NCBI GenBank assembly: GCA_938082915.1
Contig: CALKCG010000074.1
Coordinates: 1 to 8,287 of the forward strand
DNA length: 8,287 nt
DNA from: an uncultured archaeon
GTDB taxonomy: Archaea; Thermoproteota; CALKCG01; B24
Direction: 5' to 3'
The notes beneath the pieces were generated by a model that was not told the origin of the DNA, did not search any database, and was given only the letters and a program-made list of their open reading frames with translations. A program made the position numbers and the translations under genes. Positions 1 to 6,064 of this stretch are shown piece after piece; within the stretch, counting starts at the first letter, position 1, and each line of letters begins with the position of its first letter.

Positions 1-1059
1 AGGTTGGAAGAGGCAGTTGAAGAGGCTAGACAATACGGTTTCCTAGGAAGGAACATATTCGATTCAAGGTTTGACTTCAACGTGGAGGTTGTACGGAGCG
101 CAGGAGCATTTGTATGTGGAGAGGAAACGGCGATGTTAGCAGCTATAGAGGGAAAACGGGCTATGCCAAGACAGCGTCCGCCATATCCAGCCACACATGG
201 CTTGTTCGGTAAACCGACGACTATCAATAACGTTGAAACACTAGCTCACGTGGCTACAATAATGGCAGAAGGGTGGGAAAAGTTTGCTAAATATGGAACT
301 GAGAGAAGTAAAGGGACAAAGGTCTTCTGTATTACCGGATGCGTTAAGAGGACAGGGGCCGTTGAAGTTCCAATAGGAATGACGATAAGAGATCTTATAT
401 TTAAGATGGCTGGAGGCGTTAGAGAAGGAAGAAAATTTAAAGCTGTTCAGGTCGGTGGACCTTCTGGAGGATGCCTGCCTGAAAGTGCGCTTGATTTACC
501 GATAGATTATGAAAGTTTAACATCTGTGGGCGCTATAATGGGGTCTGGTGGATTGGTTGTTATTGATGATGGCAATTGTATAGTAGACGTAGCGAGGTTT
601 TTCACAACATTTACCATGGCAGAATCCTGTGGCAAATGTTTACCATGTAGAGTAGGGTCGAAGATACTCTATGATACCCTTAGTAGAATAATAGATGGAA
701 ATGGCTCAGAAGAAGATATAGAAATTTTAGAAAACATAGGCAAATTCATGAAAGATGCAAGCTTATGTGCTTTAGGTCAAACAGCTCCAAATCCAGTTCT
801 ATCAACACTCAGATACTTTAGAGAAGAATATGAGGTTCATATTAAGGAGAAGAAATGCCCTGCCAAAGTATGTAAGAAACTGTTAGAGTATACAATAGTT
901 AAAGACATTTGTGTAGGATGTGGAATCTGTGCAAATAATTGTCCTGTTGAGGCAATATTCAAGGATGCTGATGGCAAGTATTGTATAGATGCTGAGAGAT
1001 GCGTAAAATGTGGACAATGCTTTATGGTATGTCCAAGAGGAGCCGTAGTAAAGAGGTGA
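1..1059 (+). CDS. NuoF/HydB-like NADH-binding flavoprotein subunit with C-terminal 2[4Fe-4S] ferredoxin domain (5' partial)
   Basis: This is the C-terminal 352 residues of a NuoF/HoxF/HydB/HndC-family subunit, which moves electrons between NAD(P)H, FMN and iron-sulfur clusters in the cytoplasm. The reading frame is open to the window edge. Counting the first codon as residue 1, the family motif VCGEETA is near 38-44, followed by INNVET, an SLBB region, and the N3-type [4Fe-4S] ligands C210, C213, C216 (ESCGKCLPC) and C256. A bacterial-type ferredoxin domain ends the protein: C304/C307/C310/C314 and C334/C337/C340/C344. That tail is typical of HydB/HndC of trimeric bifurcating hydrogenases (about 600 residues) and is absent from respiratory NuoF, so roughly 250 residues, including the glycine-rich FMN/NADH site, should lie upstream. 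It ends in TGA, and that stop falls inside the ribosome binding site of the next gene, so the two are almost certainly cotranscribed. Family certain; NAD versus NADP preference cannot be seen here. Confidence 0.93.
   Translation, partial: RLEEAVEEARQYGFLGRNIFDSRFDFNVEVVRSAGAFVCGEETAMLAAIEGKRAMPRQRPPYPATHGLFGKPTTINNVETLAHVATIMAEGWEKFAKYGTERSKGTKVFCITGCVKRTGAVEVPIGMTIRDLIFKMAGGVREGRKFKAVQVGGPSGGCLPESALDLPIDYESLTSVGAIMGSGGLVVIDDGNCIVDVARFFTTFTMAESCGKCLPCRVGSKILYDTLSRIIDGNGSEEDIEILENIGKFMKDASLCALGQTAPNPVLSTLRYFREEYEVHIKEKKCPAKVCKKLLEYTIVKDICVGCGICANNCPVEAIFKDADGKYCIDAERCVKCGQCFMVCPRGAVVKR
1052..1059 (+). promoter_or_regulatory. Shine-Dalgarno site AGAGGTGA for the NuoG-like gene
   Basis: AGAGGTGA matches the archaeal anti-Shine-Dalgarno complement and overlaps the TGA of the NuoF-like gene. 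Three ATGs follow, at 1061, 1067 and 1070. The spacing is 1 nt to 1061, 7 nt to 1067 and 10 nt to 1070, which favours 1067 as the start, with 1070 also possible. Confidence 0.6.
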
Positions 1060-1066
1060 CATGATC

Positions 1067-1765
1067 ATGATGAAAATAATCGTAGATGGAAAAGAGGTGG
1101 ATGTTAGTCCCGATACTACGATACTTGAGGCTGCAAGAAAACTCGGTATAGAAATACCTACTCTTTGCTACTTCCCTAATGTGTTTGAAGAAGCTACATG
1201 TAGAATATGTGTAGTAGAGGATAAGAAGTCCGGTAAGATTGTCCCTTCGTGTGTATTCCCCGTATCTGAAGGATTAAATGTAGAAACAAATAACGAAAGA
1301 GTTAGAAATAACCGCAGATTAGCTTTAGAGGCTATTTTAGCTACTCATAAGATTAAATGTCAATCATGCCTGAGGAAAGGAGGTAAATGTGAACTGTTAA
1401 ACCTATGTAAGGAGTATGGCGTCGAAGGAATACCTGTGTGTGCAGAGTGCCCACTACATGAGGAAGATTGCTTACTGGCTAAAGGTGAAATATGCCTTGG
1501 ACCTCTAACAGTTGCTGGTTGCGATGGTGTATGCATGCGTAGTAATAGAAGCTGTGAAGGATGCCGTGGGCCGGTGATGCGGAGTGACGTAATCAAGGAA
1601 GCTGTAGAACTTTACAATAGCTATGGAATAACTGCGGATAAGATTCTCATAAAAATGGGCAAGTATTATTCTAGTAGTCCATATTATGATAACATTGTTA
1701 AGTTGGTGACGCAATTCTTCAATAGGAATGATGAAAACGAATACTTCGATGGGGGTGATGAATAG
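1067..1765 (+). CDS. NuoG/HoxU-like [2Fe-2S] protein fused to the C-terminal FeS domain of an Mvh-type [NiFe] hydrogenase small subunit
   Basis: A 232-residue electron-transfer protein made of two modules. Residues 1-75 are a plant-type [2Fe-2S] domain with ligands C34, C45, C48, C62. Residues 90-120 are the NuoG/HydA His-Cys cluster motif: H94, C98, C101, C108. Residues 123-190 do not belong to NuoG. They carry CAECP, CLLAKGEIC, LGPLTVAGC and CEGC with cysteines C125, C128, C135, C143, C152, C156, C163, C166. From C135 onward the spacings (8, 9, 4, 7, 3) are identical to those of the C-terminal cluster domain of the MvhG-like protein at 6065-6808 (C173 to C204). The matching N-terminal small-subunit domain is in the next gene, in the same frame, after a single TAG. 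A Lys/Tyr-rich and then acidic tail (residues 195-232) may be a linker. ATG at 1067 is chosen for ribosome-site spacing; 1061 is possible. Likely role: electron relay between the NuoF-like subunit and the gene 3 hybrid. Confidence 0.88.
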   Translation: MMKIIVDGKEVDVSPDTTILEAARKLGIEIPTLCYFPNVFEEATCRICVVEDKKSGKIVPSCVFPVSEGLNVETNNERVRNNRRLALEAILATHKIKCQSCLRKGGKCELLNLCKEYGVEGIPVCAECPLHEEDCLLAKGEICLGPLTVAGCDGVCMRSNRSCEGCRGPVMRSDVIKEAVELYNSYGITADKILIKMGKYYSSSPYYDNIVKLVTQFFNRNDENEYFDGGDE

Positions 1766-1768
1766 CTG
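1754..1768 (+). promoter_or_regulatory. Shine-Dalgarno site GGTGAT and CTG start codon of the hybrid gene
   Basis: GGTGAT at 1754-1759, preceded by three further G's, is a strong archaeal ribosome binding site. The in-frame TAG of the upstream gene is at 1763-1765 and the next codon, CTG at 1766, sits 6 nt after the site. No ATG, GTG or TTG occurs in this frame between the TAG and GTG at 1817. Starting at 1817 would remove C11 and C14, the first two ligands of the proximal cluster, so a CTG start (or readthrough of the TAG) is needed to make a sensible protein. Confidence 0.55.
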
Positions 1769-3157
1769 AAGATCGCTATATATAAGTTTGGCAGTTGCTC
1801 AGGTTGCGTTCATGAAGTGTTAAATCTAAATGAAGACTTGCTGAAAATGGTCTACGATAAAAAAGTAGAAGTTGTATACAGCACACTCTTAGGAATAGAC
1901 GAAAAACATGAGAACTATGATATCTCTCTAATTGAGGGAGCTATAGTCTCGGAGGAAGATGTTGCAAGAATTAGGGACATTAGGAAAAAATCGAAGATGT
2001 TAGTAGCAATGGGGTCATGCGCAGTTTTAAGCGGTGTGCCAGGCTTAAAAAGATTTGCACATAAGGATGAGGTAAAACGCGTATATGTTGAAAATTACTC
2101 TGAGCATAAATATTTCAGTAGAGCGATGCCGCTTGACAGGTTCGTAAAGGTTGACTATTATGTCAGAGGATGCCCGATAAATAGGTATGAATTATTGCAT
2201 CTTCTGGAGAAAATTCTCCAAAAATTGTGGTTTAAACAAGGGGAACGAAGATTTCCATTTACCCGTGAAAAACCATTGGATATTGAAGGGACGGCGTTGT
2301 CATTAGATGGAGAGAAGTGTATTACGTGCGGGCGATGCGTCAAAGTATGCCAAGAAATTGTTTCCGCAATAGATTATATAAACAGAAGCATTGAAACGGC
2401 GATATCTACACCATTTAAAGTTAAACTAGATGAATCGACTTGCATAAGCTGTGGTCAATGTACGTTATATTGTCCTGTAGACGCTTTAAAGGAGAGAAGT
2501 TCTATGAGTGAAGTTCAGAAGCTTCTTAAATTCGGAGCTCGCTTAACAGCCTATGTTGAACCAGAAGTTTTAGCAGCTCTCGGCGAATACTTAAACTTTG
2601 ATAAACGTATTAGTGGAATTGCTGTAGCAGCGCTTAAAAAGTTAGGATTTGAGAAGGTCATTCTCTGGAGACCTCAAGCCGTAGTGAGAATGCAGAGTAA
2701 TCTAACGATAATTCCCAGCAGTGAAGCTGAAGCAATTTATATGCAACGATTTCACCCAGAACTTTCCAAGTATATGATTGAGCCTCCTAAAAACAGGGAT
2801 TCCTCTGTTGTATGGATTACTTCGTGTTTAGCTAGGAAACTTGGTGAAGGACTTATCCTTACTACAAGAGAGCTTGCTGGATTACTGAGCGCTTTAGATT
2901 TAAGCATACTAACTGAAAAGTCGTTTGATGAAGTTAGACTAAATGAACTAAACTTTCAAGTAAATAAAGCTGTAGGAATTCAAGAGATTGAAAAGATATC
3001 GATGAGTGTAAAGGATGGAAGGCTACGAGAAGGAGTAATAGTACTCTACATATGTAATAAAGGATGTCTTTATGGAGGGGGACAACCATATTTAAAACCA
3101 GAAATAACCATGAAACGAGGGGAACTTTTAGTGCAAATTATAAGCGGTATTAGATGA
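1766..3157 (+). CDS. Hybrid protein: [NiFe] hydrogenase small-subunit N-domain + 2[4Fe-4S] + degenerate [FeFe] hydrogenase H-cluster domain
   Basis: A 463-residue fusion if read from CTG 1766; the first conventional start, GTG 1817, would delete essential ligands. Residues 1-155 form the flavodoxin-like N-domain of an [NiFe] small subunit, with proximal-cluster ligands C11 and C14 (GSCSGC), C85 (MGSCA) and C136 (RGCP). Residues 180-245 hold two [4Fe-4S] motifs, C185/C188/C191/C195 and C226/C229/C232/C236; the first, CITCGRCVKVC, resembles that of HydA. Residues 258-445 follow the [FeFe] H-domain: AYVEPEVLAALGE, AALKKLGFEKV, ITSC354LARK (L2 motif), LTTREL, and IC430NKGC434LYGGGQPY (L3 motif). 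The L1 motif TSCCP is replaced by IPSSE (S318, S319), and the stretch usually holding the STGAGVIFG and TGG motifs is missing. The domain spans about 180 residues, about half the usual size, so a normal H-cluster is unlikely; a plain [4Fe-4S] cluster on C354, C430, C434 is possible. It follows the NuoG-like gene directly. Hybrid [FeFe]/[NiFe] hydrogenases have been reported in archaea; this one looks electron-transferring or structural. Confidence 0.85.
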   Translation: MKIAIYKFGSCSGCVHEVLNLNEDLLKMVYDKKVEVVYSTLLGIDEKHENYDISLIEGAIVSEEDVARIRDIRKKSKMLVAMGSCAVLSGVPGLKRFAHKDEVKRVYVENYSEHKYFSRAMPLDRFVKVDYYVRGCPINRYELLHLLEKILQKLWFKQGERRFPFTREKPLDIEGTALSLDGEKCITCGRCVKVCQEIVSAIDYINRSIETAISTPFKVKLDESTCISCGQCTLYCPVDALKERSSMSEVQKLLKFGARLTAYVEPEVLAALGEYLNFDKRISGIAVAALKKLGFEKVILWRPQAVVRMQSNLTIIPSSEAEAIYMQRFHPELSKYMIEPPKNRDSSVVWITSCLARKLGEGLILTTRELAGLLSALDLSILTEKSFDEVRLNELNFQVNKAVGIQEIEKISMSVKDGRLREGVIVLYICNKGCLYGGGQPYLKPEITMKRGELLVQIISGIR

Positions 3158-3373
3158 GAAGGAAACGGTCAGAGCCCATCATAGATTATGGAAACATTGT
3201 CTTAAAGTAATGTAATAAGAGTGTTAACAAAAAAATATAGTTAATTTACATAGATCCTAACTTGATCTACCTCTATCTTCTGAATAAAGTTGAAGAGCGA
3301 TGAATCATTTAAACCGCCTCTAAAAACCGTCACAGAAGAGGGGTTGAAAAGAATTGTTGAAATGGTGAAGTAT

Positions 3374-3383
3374 ACTTATAAGT
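3374..3383. repeat. 10-bp perfect palindrome ACTTATAAGT
   Basis: ACTTATAAGT equals its own reverse complement and lies about 200 bp upstream of the winged-helix/HdrA gene. A dimeric winged-helix protein often binds such a site, but CTTATAAG is also TATA-like and AT-rich palindromes of this size arise by chance, so an operator role is only a guess. Confidence 0.25.
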
Positions 3384-3541
3384 TTAACCAGTCAACCACC
3401 TAATAAATTTGAACCGTATCATTGTAAGATTTAGGTATGGAGTTTTGTGAGCTTTCCGATAAGAAAGGAAGTTTATCAAATTCACAACAAATAGCATGCA
3501 AAACTATATCGCTGGGTTTTCAGATAAATTCTTTACATAGC

Positions 3542-3553
3542 AAAAAGTATAAT
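3542..3553 (+). promoter_or_regulatory. Putative BRE/TATA box of the HdrA-mvh block
   Basis: AAAAAGTATAAT resembles an archaeal purine-rich BRE followed by a TATA element. Transcription would be expected to begin about 25 nt after the box centre, near 3576, leaving a leader of about 10 nt before ATG 3585. No Shine-Dalgarno site lies before that ATG, which agrees with a short-leader or leaderless message. The neighbouring internal genes, by contrast, do have ribosome sites. Confidence 0.45.
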
Positions 3554-3584
3554 TGGCACAGTCTCTTTTAGTACTCACTAGATT

Positions 3585-6062
3585 ATGTTTGATGCTTTAA
3601 CCCATCCCATAAGAGAAAAAATAATCAGGGTTTTAGGAGAACAGGGTCCCTCAACTTATTCCGAGCTTATGGAAAAGGTCGGGGTTAAAGAAACTGGCAA
3701 ATTCAATTATCATTTGAGTAAAATTTCCCCCTTTATAGAGAAAAGGGGAAAACTTTATTCTTTAAATGAGAGAGGCCATGAGCTTTACAATTTTTTAAGG
3801 CTTAAAGAGGGGTTGGGAGTTAAACGTGTTAGTGTTATTGAGCCTACACGTGTTTCTAGAGTTGGTGTAATATTTTGTGAATGCCATGGTGAAGTCCCCA
3901 GGTTTATAAATTTAGAAGAGTTATCGTCGAAGCTGTCTGAAGTAGAAAATATTGTAGCTGTTGAAGTATTTAAAAACGTATGTAGCCCTGAAAATTTCCA
4001 GAAGATAAAAAAGTGGATAGAGAGAAACCTTCTAGATGGAATTGTTGTAGTAGGTTGCTCTCCAGAGATTCATAATGGATTGCGTGAGCTTCTTTCAACA
4101 ATAGATGTCCCTTATGAAACTGTAAATATTCTTGAAGGTTGCATAAGAATTAACCGAAGTTCTCCAAAGGAGGCTTTCGAGAAGATTAAGTGTATGATTA
4201 ATGGAGCTGTTCGAGCTGTAAATTTTAAACCCAAGTCTTCTAGGAGAACGGTTCGTATTCCTAAATCTGTAGCGATTATAGGAGGAGGTGTAAGTGGTTT
4301 AATCGTTGCCAGATACATGACTTTAATGGGGTTTGAAACATACTTGATAGAGAGAAGGCGTACATTAGGCGGTAGAATAATGAATTGGAGTAGTGTATAT
4401 GGTGAAAGTGACTGCGCTAGCTGCATGATGGCTGAAATTATCTCGAGTGTTCTAGAGTTTAAAAACCTTAGAATAGTCACAAACTCTGAAGTTACCCAAA
4501 TTTCTGGGAAGATTGGGGATTTCCAACTCATAGTTAAGACCAATCCTATGTATGTGGATGCTGAACGGTGCTCTCTCTGTGGCCGCTGTGTTGAAGTTTG
4601 TCCCATAGAGAAGCCAGATGAGCGTTATCTAGGCTTTACTGTTAGAAAACAGATCGCCATCCCATTATCGACGGCTTATCCTAAAGCAGTAGTCGTAGAT
4701 GAACATGATATCCAACGTTGCCTTTCATGTCGTAAATGCGAAGAGGTTTGTCCATCAAGGGCTATAAATTTCGATGCAAAGGGTATGGAGAGTATATATA
4801 GAGTAGGAGCAGTTGTTATTGCGGTTGGTTGCGAAAACTACAGTGGCGAGTTATTGAAAAAATTTAAACATAGATCTATTACCGGCGTCATAACGAATGA
4901 CGAATTAGAGAGTTTACTCTCTCCAGAAGCTCCAATCGAAGAAGTTTTATTAAGGTCTGGCAAGTCCCGTTTCAAAAAAATAGCTATCATTCAGTGTATA
5001 AATGAAATAGGTTGCTCAAAATACTGTTGCATTCTTGCTCGTAAGTATTTTGAAATCTTAAAGAAAATGGACTCTAGCATGGATATAAGAATAATTTTTG
5101 AAGAGAATAGAATTCCTACGGACGCGCCTCTGGACAATTTGAAAGGCCTACCCATTTATATTGTTAAGAACTTACGTATTGAGGAGGGGCCTAAAGTTTT
5201 AGGCGATGAATTTGAATGGGACTGTGATCTAGTCATCTTAAACTTGGGAGAAGATCCCAGAAAGCGTATAATGGAGCTTAAAAAACTTTTAGATATTTCT
5301 ACAACGAATAAGGGGTTTTTAAACCCTGATACATTACCCTTTGGTATTTTCGCATGTGGCTCCATAACTGGTCCTAAAACGTACAGAGAACTTATCTACG
5401 ATGCTCAATCTACAGCATTAAAAGTGGCATCCCTTCTCGTGAAGAGTGAAGTTACGGTAGAGGAAGAGGGGATTTTATTAGACGAAGGAAACTGTGGGGC
5501 TTGCGGTCTTTGTGGCACAGTATGTCCATTTAACGCAATAAAATTTTTCCGGGATAGGATGACCGTAGATCAGTTCAAATGTAAAGCTTGTGGTCTCTGT
5601 ATAGCGGTATGTCCTACGAGTGCTCTGCACTTATCCTCTATTAATGAGGAAGAGTTATTAGCGTTTATGGATGAATTTTCAAAGGCATACTTTAAACCGA
5701 AGGTTCTAGTATTAGCTTGCGCTAACTGCGGCTATCCCGCATTCATAGATGCTGGTGTTAAAGGTGTAGAGTATACTGCTAAAGCGTTCACACTAAAGAT
5801 TCCATGTGCTGGACTAGTGAATTCGGAGCTTATAACTCACGCTCTAAAGAGAGGATTTGATGGTGTATTGATAGCTGGATGTAGGAAAGACTCATGCCGT
5901 TATGGTCTAGGAGCTGAACTCGCTGAGAGGAGAATTGAAAACATCCAGTTATTTGAAAGTATGTTTAGAAACAGAGTTAAAATCCTCCAGTTGTCTGCCG
6001 TCGAGGGGAGGATTTTCGCAAAAGCTTTGGATGATTTTGTACATAACTTAGAGAGGTCTTAG
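3585..6062 (+). CDS. Winged-helix DNA-binding domain fused to HdrA-like flavoprotein, 2[4Fe-4S] ferredoxin and MvhD domain
   Basis: An 825-residue cytoplasmic redox protein. Residues 1-80 look like an ArsR-type winged helix (ALTHPIREKIIRVLGEQGPS, then FNYHLSKISPFIEKRGKLY), an unusual partner for HdrA. Residues 92-210 are the HdrA N-domain with C98/C100, C133, C158 and C186. The FAD fold follows, with IIGGGVSG (231-238), LIERRRTLGGRI, and the DCASC motif (C277, C280). An inserted ferredoxin has C329/C332/C335/C339 and C379/C382/C385/C389. Further HdrA cysteines are C471, C477, C481 and C482, and the FAD domain closes with IFACGSITGPKTY (588-600). Residues 630-682 are a 2[4Fe-4S] domain: C637/C640/C643/C647 and C666/C669/C672/C676. 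Residues 705-820 are MvhD-like, with C712, C715, C741, C766, C771, the link to a hydrogenase. HdrA-MvhD fusions are known in methanogens and elsewhere. An in-frame TAG at 3579 makes ATG 3585 the first ATG. The hydrogenase small subunit starts 2 nt after the stop. HdrA proteins bifurcate electrons at FAD; HdrB and HdrC are absent here. Confidence 0.93.
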   Translation: MFDALTHPIREKIIRVLGEQGPSTYSELMEKVGVKETGKFNYHLSKISPFIEKRGKLYSLNERGHELYNFLRLKEGLGVKRVSVIEPTRVSRVGVIFCECHGEVPRFINLEELSSKLSEVENIVAVEVFKNVCSPENFQKIKKWIERNLLDGIVVVGCSPEIHNGLRELLSTIDVPYETVNILEGCIRINRSSPKEAFEKIKCMINGAVRAVNFKPKSSRRTVRIPKSVAIIGGGVSGLIVARYMTLMGFETYLIERRRTLGGRIMNWSSVYGESDCASCMMAEIISSVLEFKNLRIVTNSEVTQISGKIGDFQLIVKTNPMYVDAERCSLCGRCVEVCPIEKPDERYLGFTVRKQIAIPLSTAYPKAVVVDEHDIQRCLSCRKCEEVCPSRAINFDAKGMESIYRVGAVVIAVGCENYSGELLKKFKHRSITGVITNDELESLLSPEAPIEEVLLRSGKSRFKKIAIIQCINEIGCSKYCCILARKYFEILKKMDSSMDIRIIFEENRIPTDAPLDNLKGLPIYIVKNLRIEEGPKVLGDEFEWDCDLVILNLGEDPRKRIMELKKLLDISTTNKGFLNPDTLPFGIFACGSITGPKTYRELIYDAQSTALKVASLLVKSEVTVEEEGILLDEGNCGACGLCGTVCPFNAIKFFRDRMTVDQFKCKACGLCIAVCPTSALHLSSINEEELLAFMDEFSKAYFKPKVLVLACANCGYPAFIDAGVKGVEYTAKAFTLKIPCAGLVNSELITHALKRGFDGVLIAGCRKDSCRYGLGAELAERRIENIQLFESMFRNRVKILQLSAVEGRIFAKALDDFVHNLERS

Positions 6063-6064
6063 CA

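Larger units (their letters stand above)
3158..3584 (+). other. 427-bp intergenic region between the two gene blocks
   Basis: AT-rich and without a convincing gene. Short open frames exist (18, 37 and 44 codons) but none has a good start context or a recognisable product. No tRNA, long inverted repeat or poly-T terminator of five or more T's is visible on the + strand. It holds a 10-bp palindrome, two small imperfect hairpins near 3452-3477 and a TATA-like box near the right end, so it most likely carries the promoter and perhaps the operator of the HdrA block. Confidence 0.6.

Noticed and set aside
1360..1714. Two minus-strand open frames of 69 and 78 codons
   Set aside because: They are opposite the cysteine-rich small-subunit C-domain, whose residues match the family closely on the + strand; the minus-strand products have no features of their own.
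1755..1769. GTGATGA followed by CTGA, resembling C and D boxes of an archaeal guide RNA
   Set aside because: The boxes are only 4 nt apart, so there is no room for a guide, and no second box pair is found. The GTGATGA is explained by the ribosome binding site.
1817..3157. Hybrid gene starting at GTG 1817
   Set aside because: This start would drop GSCSGC, the first half of the proximal-cluster site, although the frame encodes it just upstream; CTG 1766 with its ribosome site fits better.
3154..3210. 18-codon ORF whose ATG overlaps the stop of the hybrid gene (ATGA)
   Set aside because: The overlap suggests coupling, but the product is too short to judge, with no motif, and ATGA overlaps are common by chance.
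3290..3403. 37-codon TTG-started ORF in the intergenic region
   Set aside because: No ribosome site, a rare start codon and no recognisable motif. It could be a gene remnant but cannot be supported.
3437..3571. 44-codon ATG ORF just before the HdrA-like gene
   Set aside because: Its length is within chance for 427 bp in six frames, it has no properly spaced ribosome site, and it runs through the likely TATA box of the next gene.
4112..4606. 164-codon open frame on the minus strand
   Set aside because: It lies opposite well-conserved HdrA motifs (FAD site, DCASC, ferredoxin) and its product shows no domain; it is a shadow of the real gene.
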